Below, one piece after another: positions 33,939 through 43,870 of a stretch of 64,000 nucleotides of DNA (position 1 is the stretch's first letter; the number at the start of each line of letters is the position of its first letter). Source of the stretch: Candidatus Gastranaerophilales bacterium. Lineage in GTDB: Bacteria > Cyanobacteriota > Vampirovibrionia > Gastranaerophilales > Gastranaerophilaceae. The stretch is from positions 67,746 through 131,745 of the forward strand of contig CAKMWI010000003.1 of NCBI GenBank assembly GCA_928722015.1, read 5' to 3'. The notes beneath the pieces were generated by a model that made no database searches, was not told where the DNA came from, and was given only the letters and a program-made list of their open reading frames with translations. The position numbers were made by a program, and so were the translations under genes.

Positions 33939-34048
33939 ATAAATTAAATTCTTTTAAAATAATATGTAATTTTTCTTAATTAATCGTTCATATTCATAAT
34001 ATGTGTTAATATAGGATAAATAAAATATTTTAAGATATAATATTTTAT

Positions 34049-37000
34049 ATGTTTAAAATAAATGAAGATGATATAAGTAAAAGTTATGAAGAATTTAGAT
34101 TCTGTATTAAAGATGGAAAATCTTTTGCAGTTACGGGTTTAACGTCCTTTTTGAGACTTTTTTTATTATCTAAAGTTCAATCTTATTCAAAGAAAAAAGT
34201 TTTATTTATAACTTCTACAGAACAGAATGCTTTGAAATATCAGAGTGATTTAAATTCGGTGTTTGGACTTAGTGTTTCTGTAATGCCGTTCCAAAATATT
34301 TCTATGTATGAAACAGTTTTGCCAAATCTCTATGATTATTCAGAACAGATTCATATTATGAATTCAAAACCGGATATTGTTATTTGTCCGGTGAAAGCTT
34401 TACTTGAAAAGTTTCCGAATGCTGATTTTTTTAATAAAAATTCTTTTAAAATAAAAATAGGTGATACTATTGATTTGAAAAAACTTGCACGTAAACTTGT
34501 AGATTTGGGTTATAAAAAATCTACAATGGTAAATGATATTTCGGAATTTAGTATAAGAGGAGATATTGCAGATATTTATTCCTTGGATAAAAGCCCTGTA
34601 CGAATTGAGTTATGGGGAGATGAGGTTGTTGATATCAGATATTTTAATAACGAAACCCAGAAATCTGTTGAAAAAGTTAAGCAAGTTAATATTCTTCCTG
34701 TGTATAAGTTTATTACTGCAGGACAAGAAAATATAGTAAGAAATCTTCAGGTTGAAAGTATAGATGAAGAAGTCCCGGAAGAGAGTTATTTTGAAGGGAT
34801 TGAAGTTTATCAGAACTTTTTTAACAAGAATATGGTCGGTTTGTTAGATTATTTTAGTGATTATACAATTGTTTTTGATGAAACAGCGGAAATATATTCA
34901 AAGTATGAGTTTCTTAATGATAATTTTGAAAAACAACTTGAGGAGAATTTAAAGCTCGGACTAATCAAAGAAATAGAAGGTAAAAATCATTTTACTTATG
35001 AGGAATTTCTGAGGAAAACTTCATATTTTACAAAAATTGGTTTTAATAATTTTATTGATGGGCAGATGGGGGAACTTGTTGAGTTCAATGCCCAGCCCTT
35101 GAGAAATTTTGAGGCTGATTTTGATTTGATATCTGATTTTATTAATGAGCATAAAGATTACAAAATAATTATAGCAACTGATTATCCGGAAAGGGTTAAA
35201 GAAATTTTTGCAGAACGGGAAATTTATTCTGTAGAATATGCAGAAAGTATTGTTTGCAGCGGTTGTGTTTTAGAAGATTTTAAAACAATAATTTTTACTG
35301 ATAGAGAGCTATTTAATAAACGTTCAAAAGAAATTACGACAACTAAAAAATCGTATTATAAAGAAAAACCCGAATTTATTGAGAATATTAATGATATTAA
35401 ACCTGGAGAGTTTGTTGTACATACGATTCATGGTCTTGGTATTTATAAAGGGTTGACAAAACAAGAAATAGACGGTCAGTTAAAGGATTATCTTACTATA
35501 GAGTATGCGAATAAAGATAGATTGCATATTCCGGCAGAACAAATAAATCTTTTATGCAGATATAGGGGTTCTGGTTCAGTAAAACCTAAACTTTCCAGAA
35601 TGGGTGGTAAAGATTGGGAAAGTACAAAGGCTAAAGTTAAAAAAGCAGTTGAAGTTGTTGCTTATGATTTGTTAAGACTTTATGCCAGACGAAAAATGCA
35701 GGAGGGAATACAATTTTTACCTGATACAAACTGGCAAATTGAGATGGAAGAAGCTTTTGAATTTGTTGAAACCCCTGATCAGTTAAAAGCAATAGATCAG
35801 GTGAAAGAGGACATGGAATCTCCACAACCTATGGATAGGCTTATTTGCGGAGATGTGGGTTTTGGTAAAACGGAAGTTGCAATGAGAGCAATTTTTAAGG
35901 CTGTAACTTCAGGTAAACAGGTTGCAGTTGTCGTTCCTACGACTATTTTAGCACTCCAGCACTATCAGACAATTTCTGAAAGATTTAAACCTTTTGGAGT
36001 TGGAGTTGAATTATTATCAAGATTTAGAACTTCAAAAGAACAAAAAGAGACAATAAAAAATCTTGCAACCGGAAAGTGTGATGTTGTGATAGGTACGCAT
36101 AGACTTTTGCAAGATGGAATAGTTTTTAAAGATTTGGGACTTTTAGTAATTGATGAAGAACATAGATTCGGTGTGCGTCATAAAGAAAAATTAAAACAAT
36201 TAAGGGAAAATATTGATATCATTTCGATGTCTGCAACTCCTATTCCTCGAACATTGTATATGTCTTTATCCGGAATTAAGGATATGTCTGTTATTAATAC
36301 CCCGCCTAAGAATCGATTGCCTATAAAAACTTATGTAGGTGAATGGAATGAAAATATGGTTAAAAACGCCATAAACCATGAATTGGATAGGGAAGGGCAG
36401 GTTTTTTATCTTTATAATAGGGTTGAAACTATTCAGGAAATGAAGACGCAGTTACAAAGAATTGTTCCAAATGCAAGGATTGCAATCGGGCATGGCCAAA
36501 TGGATGAAAAAGCATTAGAAGAAGTGATTGTAGATTTTGCAAATCATGAATATGATGTTTTATTAGCTACAACGATTATAGAAAATGGAATTGATATACC
36601 TAATGCAAATACAATGATTATTCATGATGCTGATAGATTTGGGCTTGCACAGTTGTATCAATTGAGAGGACGTGTTGGGAGATCTCAACGTCAAGCTTAT
36701 TGTTATTGTTTTTATAAAAAAAGTAAAGAAATTACAAAAGATGCAATGCACCGGTTGAAAGCTATAAAAGAATTTACTACACTTGGAAGTGGTTATCAAA
36801 TCGCATTGCGCGATGTTGAAATCCGTGGAGTTGGCAATATTTTAGGGACTAAACAACATGGCCATATGATAAATGTCGGATTTGATACATATTGCGAATT
36901 ATTAGAAGAAACTGTTCAAGAACTTCAAGGTGAAAAGGTTGAAAAGGTTACTCCTACTATTGTGGACATCAATGTAACAGCATATATTCCTGATGAGTGG

Positions 37001-37426
37001 GTTGGTTCTTCAGAACAGAAAATGATAGAATATAAACGTCTGGCTGATGTAAAAACCCCTGTGGAATTGGATTATATTATTGAAGAGTGGACAGACCGTT
37101 TTGCTAAACCGCCTGAATGTGTTGAAAATTTGATAAAATTAATCAGATTGAGGCTTTCTGCTACTGAAATAAAAATTGCTGCAATTAGAGAATCAGGAGA
37201 CAGTATAAGAATTTATACACCATATTCAAAGGCAGAATGGAATTTAGTACAAAAAGTTTTGCCTATTACAATTTCTAAAAAAATAAAATTTACGCAAGCG
37301 CCAGCTTCATGTCAGGAAGGCTCTTCTATTCTGATTTTGAACGCTTCTTATGTAAATTTTAATGAAGTATTTAACATTTTAACTGATTTGTTTTATTATA
37401 TACACAAGGTTAGTTATGAATATTAA
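34049..37426 (+). CDS. mfd: Transcription-repair coupling factor Mfd
   Basis: Mfd removes stalled RNA polymerase and recruits UvrA. The 1125-residue protein has the UvrB-like N-terminal region, the RNA-polymerase-interacting domain (FVVHTIHGLGIYKGLTKQEI) and the RecG-like translocase with Walker A GDVGFGKTEVAMRA, DEEH box LLVIDEEHRFGV and SATPIPRTL. Helicase motif VI is RGRVGRSQRQAYCYC. The C-terminal domain begins near TPTIVDINVTAYIP. It is followed 16 bases later by the foldase gene, probably in one transcript. Confidence 0.96.
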   Translation: MFKINEDDISKSYEEFRFCIKDGKSFAVTGLTSFLRLFLLSKVQSYSKKKVLFITSTEQNALKYQSDLNSVFGLSVSVMPFQNISMYETVLPNLYDYSEQIHIMNSKPDIVICPVKALLEKFPNADFFNKNSFKIKIGDTIDLKKLARKLVDLGYKKSTMVNDISEFSIRGDIADIYSLDKSPVRIELWGDEVVDIRYFNNETQKSVEKVKQVNILPVYKFITAGQENIVRNLQVESIDEEVPEESYFEGIEVYQNFFNKNMVGLLDYFSDYTIVFDETAEIYSKYEFLNDNFEKQLEENLKLGLIKEIEGKNHFTYEEFLRKTSYFTKIGFNNFIDGQMGELVEFNAQPLRNFEADFDLISDFINEHKDYKIIIATDYPERVKEIFAEREIYSVEYAESIVCSGCVLEDFKTIIFTDRELFNKRSKEITTTKKSYYKEKPEFIENINDIKPGEFVVHTIHGLGIYKGLTKQEIDGQLKDYLTIEYANKDRLHIPAEQINLLCRYRGSGSVKPKLSRMGGKDWESTKAKVKKAVEVVAYDLLRLYARRKMQEGIQFLPDTNWQIEMEEAFEFVETPDQLKAIDQVKEDMESPQPMDRLICGDVGFGKTEVAMRAIFKAVTSGKQVAVVVPTTILALQHYQTISERFKPFGVGVELLSRFRTSKEQKETIKNLATGKCDVVIGTHRLLQDGIVFKDLGLLVIDEEHRFGVRHKEKLKQLRENIDIISMSATPIPRTLYMSLSGIKDMSVINTPPKNRLPIKTYVGEWNENMVKNAINHELDREGQVFYLYNRVETIQEMKTQLQRIVPNARIAIGHGQMDEKALEEVIVDFANHEYDVLLATTIIENGIDIPNANTMIIHDADRFGLAQLYQLRGRVGRSQRQAYCYCFYKKSKEITKDAMHRLKAIKEFTTLGSGYQIALRDVEIRGVGNILGTKQHGHMINVGFDTYCELLEETVQELQGEKVEKVTPTIVDINVTAYIPDEWVGSSEQKMIEYKRLADVKTPVELDYIIEEWTDRFAKPPECVENLIKLIRLRLSATEIKIAAIRESGDSIRIYTPYSKAEWNLVQKVLPITISKKIKFTQAPASCQEGSSILILNASYVNFNEVFNILTDLFYYIHKVSYEY

Positions 37427-37441
37427 ATAAGGAGAGATTAA

Positions 37442-38593
37442 ATGAAAGGTTCAAAAATATTAGCAACACTGATGCTGTCTGCTCTTTTATTTACAGGATG
37501 TGGAATAAAGAATCAACAGGCGATTATTAAAATTAATGATGGAGTTATTACACAAAAAGAATATAACGAAATGATGGATAAACAAATTGCTCAATCTCCG
37601 TTTGGTGGAATGATGGATATTAAGAGTAATAAAGATGGTTTTTTCTATCTTATGACCGAGCAAAGAGTAATTAATCAATTGATTGTTCAAGAAATTTTGG
37701 ATCAAGAAGCTGATGCAAGAGGTATTAAGGTTACAAGAAAAGATGTTGATGCCGAAATTAAGAGAATTATGGACAAAATGGGCAGTAGAGACCAGTTAAT
37801 GGATGTTTTAAAACAAAACGGAGTTTCTGTTTCTGAGTTTAAAAAAGATGTTAATAATCAGGTTAGAATGCAAAAGCTCGCTAATACTGTAGGCAAAATT
37901 AAAGTTACAGATGCTGATTGTAAAAAATTCTATGACAAAAATATTGATAAATTTAAACATGATGAACAAGTTAGAGCTTCTCATATTTTGATTGATGCTA
38001 ATCCTCATCTTATTCAACAAGAGTTAACTTCTGATCCTAAGAAAAAGATTGATGATAAAGAGTTAAAGGCTAAAGTTGAAGAAATTATGGCTCAAAAGAA
38101 AGCTGAAGCAGAAAAATTAGCGAAAGAATTGCAGGCTGATAAATCTAAATTTGCAGCTTATGCTAAAAAATATTCACAAGATACAAATTCTGCAAAACAA
38201 GGCGGAGATTTAGGTTTCTTTGCAAAAGACAGAATGGTAAAAGAATTTGCCGATGCTGCATTCAAGGCAAAACCAAATACAATTCCTGATGTTGTTAAAA
38301 CACAGTTTGGTTACCATATTATTATGGTTACAGACAGACGAGCAGCAGGTGTTATGCCTTATGAAAAAGTTAAATCTGATATCAAAGATTATCTAATGAA
38401 TGAACAACAAATAAAAGCTCTTGATGAATTGACTCAAGCGGCTAAGAAAAAGTCAAAAATAGAATTTATGGATGAAAGATACAATCCTGAAATTATTAAT
38501 GAAAAATTACATAAGACAGTTAATGAAGCGACTGGTGGAGCTGCAGATAAAGTTAGACAACAAAAAGAAGCTGCTAAAAATAAGAAAAAATAA
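37442..38593 (+). CDS. PrsA/SurA-like parvulin foldase lipoprotein
   Basis: The 383-residue protein has a lipoprotein-like signal (MLSALLFTGC with Cys about 20), a SurA-N-like domain (VITQKEYNEMMDKQI) and a parvulin peptidyl-prolyl isomerase domain (VRASHILI, KYSQDTNSAKQGGDLGFFAK, FGYHIIMVTDRR). It should fold secreted or outer-membrane proteins in the periplasm. AAGGAG lies upstream of the start and mfd precedes it directly. The C-terminus is lysine-rich. Confidence 0.9.
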   Translation: MKGSKILATLMLSALLFTGCGIKNQQAIIKINDGVITQKEYNEMMDKQIAQSPFGGMMDIKSNKDGFFYLMTEQRVINQLIVQEILDQEADARGIKVTRKDVDAEIKRIMDKMGSRDQLMDVLKQNGVSVSEFKKDVNNQVRMQKLANTVGKIKVTDADCKKFYDKNIDKFKHDEQVRASHILIDANPHLIQQELTSDPKKKIDDKELKAKVEEIMAQKKAEAEKLAKELQADKSKFAAYAKKYSQDTNSAKQGGDLGFFAKDRMVKEFADAAFKAKPNTIPDVVKTQFGYHIIMVTDRRAAGVMPYEKVKSDIKDYLMNEQQIKALDELTQAAKKKSKIEFMDERYNPEIINEKLHKTVNEATGGAADKVRQQKEAAKNKKK

Positions 38594-38612
38594 ATTTTAT
38601 AAATTATTTGAT

Positions 38613-38642
38613 AAAAAGACCTTTCATTTGAGAGGTCTTTTT
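38613..38642 (+). terminator. Terminator of the mfd-foldase transcript
   Basis: AAAAAGACCT pairs with AGGTCTTTTT, ending in a T-run. Good intrinsic terminator on plus. Confidence 0.88.
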
Positions 38643-38704
38643 ATTTGTAAAAAATCATACAAATGTTTTATTATTTATTTTATTTAGTCTGCTATAATTA
38701 TTCT

Positions 38705-39925
38705 ATGTTTGATTTATCATCACCTACAATATATATTCCTACAATATTCATAACGCTGGTTGCTATTTTTGTGTCAATACTTTATAAAGATGCAAGAAAA
38801 AATACTCATGAAAATACCAAAGATTTACCATATTATAGCGAAATAGGTTTATCAATGGGGTATATAAGCAGGAATGTATTAGAAGATGGTAGGTTTGTGT
38901 ATAGAAAAAATGTTGATCCGGAGATTACATACGAAAACAAAACATACAACTCTCTGCGTCATGCCGGCACGTTGTATTCAATGTATATGTATGAAAAGTA
39001 CGGACTGGAAAAAAGATATTATGAGAGCAGAATTACTTCTTCAAAATATTTTGTTGACAGATATGTAAAGAAATTAGGCAAGAATAAATATGCAGTAATT
39101 TCACTACCTGAAGAAGAGGGAATTAAGTATCCGATAGCAAAATCCGGAGCTGCCGGAGTAGCTTTATGTGCATTATCAAATCTTGCGGGTGATGGTGAAG
39201 ATAATATTGATATTGAAATTTTACGCGGGTTGGGTGAATTCCTTTTGTGTATGCAAAATGAAGATGGTAATATCTATGCATACTATGATTTTGAAAAGAA
39301 AATGATAAATAAAGAAGCAGAAGCTGTATTTTATCCAGGTGAGGCAGCAGCAGGTCTTTTGTATCTTTATGAAGTTGATCCACAACAGAAATGGCTTGAT
39401 GCAGCTAAAAAAATCCTTTTATATTTGGCAGCAAGCAGAAAACATTTAGATTTAGAAATCCCATTTGATCATTGGTCTGTTTTGGCAGTTGAGATGCTGT
39501 TCAAATCAAAAAATGCTACTGTTGAAGAAATAAATACATTGAGAAGTTATGCTGAACAAATGGCTATACCTACTTTGAGTAGCCAGATTACAAATTCTAA
39601 TAACAGTTATTATGGGGCATTTAAAGATAATGTAAGACCTTGTAGCCTTGGCACAATTATGGAAGGTTTAGCATCGATATATTTTTGTACTAATAATGAG
39701 CCATTGAAAAAAATTATATTTAAGTCTTTATCTATTGGTAATATGTTCTTGAGTAAGGTGCAGGTAAAAACAGGACCTCAAGCCGGCGGTTTGCCAAATT
39801 CTGCGAATTGGGTTAAACCCGGTGTTACACCGAATGCTAGTGTTATTAGAATAGATAATGTTCAGCACGTTGTAACAGGTTGGTTGAAATATCAAAATAT
39901 TTTAAAAATTACTGACAATTATTAA
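38705..39925 (+). CDS. Membrane-anchored six-hairpin-like protein, unknown
   Basis: From the second ATG the protein has 406 residues: an N-terminal anchor (about 8-28) and a helical domain with the alternating pattern of alpha/alpha-toroid enzymes. Examples are NSLRHAGTLYSMYMYEKYG, AVFYPGEAAAGLLYLYEVD and GTIMEGLASIYFC. This resembles six-hairpin glycosidase folds, but no catalytic site can be named. A TATAAT lies only seven bases before this ATG, so the message could be leaderless; an ATG at 38663 is the alternative. Its end overlaps the GGDEF gene by 17 bases. Confidence 0.65.
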   Translation: MFDLSSPTIYIPTIFITLVAIFVSILYKDARKNTHENTKDLPYYSEIGLSMGYISRNVLEDGRFVYRKNVDPEITYENKTYNSLRHAGTLYSMYMYEKYGLEKRYYESRITSSKYFVDRYVKKLGKNKYAVISLPEEEGIKYPIAKSGAAGVALCALSNLAGDGEDNIDIEILRGLGEFLLCMQNEDGNIYAYYDFEKKMINKEAEAVFYPGEAAAGLLYLYEVDPQQKWLDAAKKILLYLAASRKHLDLEIPFDHWSVLAVEMLFKSKNATVEEINTLRSYAEQMAIPTLSSQITNSNNSYYGAFKDNVRPCSLGTIMEGLASIYFCTNNEPLKKIIFKSLSIGNMFLSKVQVKTGPQAGGLPNSANWVKPGVTPNASVIRIDNVQHVVTGWLKYQNILKITDNY

Positions 39926-40571
39926 GAATAGTTTTGTTTCTGCCTGAATTTTTTGCTTTGTATAATGCATTATCTGTTTTTTCAAGTAAAATATCTTTGC
40001 TGTGGATATCCGGTGTTAATTGGCAGGCTCCTATACTTACTGTAATATTAACAGGCTGCCCGTGATAGTTTAAATCTAAAGTCTCAACAGTTTTTCTAAA
40101 TCTTTCCAAAGGTATAATGGATTGATTTATATCTGTTTCTGTCAAAATTACAACAAACTCTTCACCGCCAAATCGAAAAACGGTATCTGTTTTTCTGAAT
40201 GTTTGTAGAGCCGCATTTGAGACTTGTTTTAAAATATAATCACCGCACTGATGCCCAAAAGTATCATTTACCTTTTTAAAATAGTCAATGTCAAATATTA
40301 CCAAAGTTAATTTATTATTATATCTTTTTGCTCTTAAAAATTCTTTTTCAAAAGTATTTTCAAAACATCTTCTGTTTGCCAATCCGGTCAGTTCATCTGT
40401 TAAAGATAAATATTTTGTTCTGGAGTACATAAAGTTGATTTGTTTAATAACTTCCATTTTATTTTCTTCGGGAATGTCAAAAGTTTGGATAATGTGTTCA
40501 ATATTTTGTTGAATTTCGTCCAAAATTCCGTCAGGAATGTCAAAAGACATAACTTCTAAATCTTCAACCAT
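39909..40571 (-). CDS. GGDEF diguanylate cyclase
   Basis: The 220-residue protein has an N-terminal helical region and a complete GGDEF domain: DELTGLANRRCFE, FDIDYFKKVNDTFGHQCGD, the active-site loop RFGGEEFVVIL (GGEEF) and ALYKAKNSGRN. It should make cyclic di-GMP. An I-site RxxD five residues before GGEEF is not present (FRKTDTVFRFGGEEF), so product inhibition may be missing. There is no sensory domain beyond about 60 residues. It converges and overlaps with the preceding gene. Confidence 0.92.
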   Translation of the reverse strand: MVEDLEVMSFDIPDGILDEIQQNIEHIIQTFDIPEENKMEVIKQINFMYSRTKYLSLTDELTGLANRRCFENTFEKEFLRAKRYNNKLTLVIFDIDYFKKVNDTFGHQCGDYILKQVSNAALQTFRKTDTVFRFGGEEFVVILTETDINQSIIPLERFRKTVETLDLNYHGQPVNITVSIGACQLTPDIHSKDILLEKTDNALYKAKNSGRNKTILNNCQ

Positions 40572-40731
40572 AAAGCTCCTCTTATAAGTTTATTATTGCT
40601 AAAGTCATTTATCTCTTCTATCTCTATCTGGTTTTATATTCGACAACAAAGATTATAAACTTTAATATTTTAAAGTTTTGTTTACAAAACTAAATACTTA
40701 TTTCATTTAAAGGTCTAAGATTATGTCAATT

Positions 40732-41541
40732 TTATTGAACAAGCATAAACGATTTTAACATTCTGCCTCCGCCATCTCCTTTTTTGGATATAACTTCAAG
40801 ATTTTTTTTGTAGTTCATAGATGTGGAGCTTCCTCCGTCAAAAGCCATTGCTCTATCGAGTTTTAAATCTTTGCACAGTTTTTGAACTTCGTACATATCC
40901 ATGGGATTGTCATCAGTGATAATTAAAATATGGCATTCATCACTACCTTTGAGTCCTATAATAGTTCTTGGAACTTTATGTAACACAAAAGCTGATTCTC
41001 GTACAACTTCACCTTCTGCATTTTTTTCGATAAATGCTTCTTCTTCCAAGTGTAGTTCAGGTAAAATTAACGGACCGCCTTGGGCAGATGTAATTAATGA
41101 ACATCCAAAAGGTACATCGGATTTGTGGGAAACTATATCATATTGAAACTTATTCCCGCATTGCATAATTCTGAATTCTGTTCTATTTAAAATTTTATTC
41201 ATATTTCTTCTGAAATATGGATTTGCAAGTAATGCATTATTAAACATAGGATCAGCTGATGTTATTCTATCTGTAACGATATAAGAGATAGTTTTTCCGT
41301 TTTTCGGATCAAAGAATCCTGCATTTACAGTTAGAGTTGCATTTGCTTTGACGTGGGCTTCTCTGTTTGTAATTAAGTCTTCTGCGGCAACAAATTTTAT
41401 ACGTTTTTTTATTTTTTCACCCTTTAAAATTACATGATAGATACCATTGTTTTTATCAACAGATATATCTCCTGCTGCAAAAGCAGTACAACAACTCATC
41501 AATCCCAAAATAATCCCTAAAAATATTGTGAATTTTTTCAT
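40732..41541 (-). CDS. Secreted NAGPA-like phosphodiester glycosidase domain protein
   Basis: Taking the ATG (MKKFTIFLGIILGLMSCCTA) two bases after lptF gives 269 residues with a signal peptide. The rest looks like the phosphodiester glycosidase domain (NAGPA/DUF2233): TLTVNAGFFDPKNGKTISYI, SAQGGPLILPEL, PRTIIGLKGSDECHILIITD and the conserved MAFDGGSSTSMNY near the end. Members act on sugar phosphodiesters or modify exopolysaccharides. It is third in the lptB-lptF transcript, which hints at an envelope role. Confidence 0.78.
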   Translation of the reverse strand: MKKFTIFLGIILGLMSCCTAFAAGDISVDKNNGIYHVILKGEKIKKRIKFVAAEDLITNREAHVKANATLTVNAGFFDPKNGKTISYIVTDRITSADPMFNNALLANPYFRRNMNKILNRTEFRIMQCGNKFQYDIVSHKSDVPFGCSLITSAQGGPLILPELHLEEEAFIEKNAEGEVVRESAFVLHKVPRTIIGLKGSDECHILIITDDNPMDMYEVQKLCKDLKLDRAMAFDGGSSTSMNYKKNLEVISKKGDGGGRMLKSFMLVQ

Positions 41542-41542
41542 A

Positions 41543-42658
41543 TTATAAATCCTTTGACTTGTAGAATCCGCAAATAGCAATAGTAAAAGCTATTGTTGGA
41601 AACGTTGCGGTAATAAACGGTGAGAGAATTTCTTTTTCTGCCAATAAATCGAAAAATGGCAAAGTTATATAGTATATGAATATACAACCAATTGCTATTG
41701 TAAATCCTACAAGTCTTTGTTCTCTAGGTTTGCTGAATCCTAAAAGACACCCTAATATTGCAAGCAATACACAAACAAACGGGTGGAAGAATCTTTGTAG
41801 GTATTTATTTAATATATAATGATATTCTTCGGATAAATTTTCTTTTTTCAATAATTTTACATATTTTTTTAAATTGTGATTTGTAATATCACGTTCTTTC
41901 ATTGTTGAATATGTCATTAAAATGTATGCATTTGATGCTGCTTCCCCTTCCAAAACATTCATCTTATTTATATGCTGTATTAAATAAATTCCGTCATTTG
42001 ATATTCTATAATTAGATATATCGTTCAAAACCCATTTATCATTTTCTACATAACCGCTTTTAGCAGAGTAAATGTTTGATAATTGGTGTACATCTTGATA
42101 AACATGACTGGAGAAGTCTAATACAATAACATTTTGTAGTTTTTTATTAGTTGATTTGGATACAATAACAGCCATTAGTGGATGACCGGATTTATCTTTT
42201 TGTGTATAGATGTATTGTGCTGTTCGCACAGAACCTCTTATTGCTCTCATTTTTTCTGCGGCCATAGGAGTTCCTTTATCACCGGTAATAAAGCATAAAA
42301 GAGTAAAAATTAAACTTAATACTACGACCGGAGCAATGATTCTTGGAAAAGACATTCCAACTGCTCGGAAAATAGTTATTTCTGAATCTTTACTTAATTT
42401 ATCAAATGTGAATAGTGTTCCCAATAACAAACCTACCGGGAATGCTTTGTCTAAAATTTTTGGTAACTCGTAAAATAATAATAAAACTGCTGTTTTTAAT
42501 CCATATTCTCCTGCTAAAGCTCCTTTTATTGTATTTAGTAGAATTTCAGGGGCAATCCATACAATTGTGAATAATAAAATTGCAACAAGAGAAGCCATTG
42601 TTACTTGTTTGAAAATATATTTATCGTAAATAGTAATTTTAGGAATTTTAAACTGCAT
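41543..42658 (-). CDS. LptF/LptG-family lipopolysaccharide export permease
   Basis: A 371-residue YjgP/YjgQ-type permease: cytoplasmic start IPKITIYDKYIFKQVTMASL, three N-terminal membrane helices, a periplasmic jellyroll region (about 100-270) and three C-terminal helices. The Lpt complex drives LPS from the inner membrane. It overlaps lptB by one base, so the pair LptB-LptF is coupled. Whether a second permease (LptG) exists is not visible in the window. Confidence 0.87.
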   Translation of the reverse strand: MQFKIPKITIYDKYIFKQVTMASLVAILLFTIVWIAPEILLNTIKGALAGEYGLKTAVLLLFYELPKILDKAFPVGLLLGTLFTFDKLSKDSEITIFRAVGMSFPRIIAPVVVLSLIFTLLCFITGDKGTPMAAEKMRAIRGSVRTAQYIYTQKDKSGHPLMAVIVSKSTNKKLQNVIVLDFSSHVYQDVHQLSNIYSAKSGYVENDKWVLNDISNYRISNDGIYLIQHINKMNVLEGEAASNAYILMTYSTMKERDITNHNLKKYVKLLKKENLSEEYHYILNKYLQRFFHPFVCVLLAILGCLLGFSKPREQRLVGFTIAIGCIFIYYITLPFFDLLAEKEILSPFITATFPTIAFTIAICGFYKSKDL

Positions 42659-43383
42659 TATAATGAAAAATCCTTTCCTAAATAGAATTCTTTAGCAACC
42701 GGATTAACTGCAACTTCTTCACTTTTACCTTGAATTTTTATTTTACCATCGAAAATTACGTATGCTCTATCTGTAATTGACAGGGTTGCTTTAGGGTTGT
42801 GGTCTGTAATAAGAACACCTAAACCTTTATCTTCTGACAATTTTCTGATATTATCTTTAATTTCGCCAATTGCAATAGGGTCAATTCCTGTGAAAGGCTC
42901 ATCAAGTAAGATAAAATCAGGACTTGCTGCTAATGCTCTTGCTAATTCGACACGTCTTCTTTCACCACCTGACAATGAAATGGCAGATGCATTACGAAGT
43001 CTGGCTACACCAAATTCAGAAAGAAGTTCTTCAAGTTTCTTTTTCTTTTCACATTCAGTAAGTTTATCATTCATTTGTAGAACCAAGTTGATATTTTCTT
43101 CCACTGTAAGGCTTCTAAAACTGGAAGCTTCCTGAGGCAAATAACCGATACCGGCTTTTGCTCTTATGTGCATAGGCCATGATGAAATTTCTTGGCCGTC
43201 CAAAGTGATGCTTCCTTTGTTTGGTTTAACAAGGCCGACAACCATATAAAATGTTGTTGTTTTACCTGCACCGTTAGGTCCGAGCAAACATACAACTTCA
43301 CCTTTATTTATGTTGAAAGATACGTCGTTTACTACACTTCTGTCCCCATATATCTTAATTAAATTTTTTGCCTCGATTCTCAT
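42658..43383 (-). CDS. lptB: LPS export ATPase LptB
   Basis: The 241-residue ABC ATPase has Walker A LLGPNGAGKTTTFYM, Q-loop YLPQEASSFRSLTVEENI (LptB type), signature LSGGERRRVELARALAASP and Walker B FILLDEPFTGIDP. LptB powers LPS extraction with LptF/G. AGGGG lies upstream of the ATG. It starts the lptB-lptF-NAGPA-like operon. The 43384-43645 region upstream has no recognisable gene and holds its promoter. Confidence 0.94.
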   Translation of the reverse strand: MRIEAKNLIKIYGDRSVVNDVSFNINKGEVVCLLGPNGAGKTTTFYMVVGLVKPNKGSITLDGQEISSWPMHIRAKAGIGYLPQEASSFRSLTVEENINLVLQMNDKLTECEKKKKLEELLSEFGVARLRNASAISLSGGERRRVELARALAASPDFILLDEPFTGIDPIAIGEIKDNIRKLSEDKGLGVLITDHNPKATLSITDRAYVIFDGKIKIQGKSEEVAVNPVAKEFYLGKDFSL

Positions 43384-43645
43384 TTTATCCCCTTATAATG
43401 TTTAGTAATATTTTACTTAAAAAAAAGACTTAATGCAAATAAATGTATAAGTTTTAAATTTGGAAATATTGAGTAAGAATGTTATAAACAGGTAAACATC
43501 TCTATTATTATAAAAACATTAAGAATTGTAAAACTTTTTGATTTATATGTAATTTTTCATTAGAAAATGGGAATATATATCATGTACACAAACCATTTTC
43601 TTTTTCTTTATTTTCTCCTACACACTAACCTTTTACCGAATATAG

Positions 43646-43667
43646 AGCCGTATAAGCGGCTATTTTT
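43646..43667 (+). terminator. Short hairpin with U-rich tail
   Basis: AGCCG-TATAAG-CGGCT followed by ATTTTTATT. It could stop plus-strand transcription in the gap between lptB and tRNA-Cys, although no plus-strand gene precedes it. Confidence 0.4.
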
Positions 43668-43690
43668 ATTGAGAAATTTTACAAAAAATT

Positions 43691-43718
43691 AAAAGGTCCA
43701 TTGTTAAATGGACCTTTT
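43691..43718. terminator. Terminator after tRNA-Cys
   Basis: AAAAGGTCCATT pairs perfectly with AATGGACCTTTT around four bases; on the minus strand a U-rich tract follows. It lies 30 bases past the tRNA. Confidence 0.85.
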
Positions 43719-43747
43719 ATAAATAAATTTTATTGATATTGTTTAAA

Positions 43748-43819
43748 AGGCGACACCCAGATTCGAACTGGGGAATAAAAGCTTTGCAGGCTTCTGCCTT
43801 ACCACTTGGCCATGTCGCC
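43748..43819 (-). tRNA. tRNA-Cys (GCA anticodon)
   Basis: A 72-base tRNA on minus: acceptor GGCGACA/TGTCGCC, D-arm GGCCAAGTGGTAAGGC, anticodon loop CTGCAAA with anticodon GCA, and T-arm CCCAGTTCGAATCTGGG. The discriminator is U, typical for cysteine. CCA is not encoded. Confidence 0.95.
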
Positions 43820-43870
43820 ATATCCGTATTTATAATATACGTGATACATGCGCAGATGTCAAGAAAGTTC

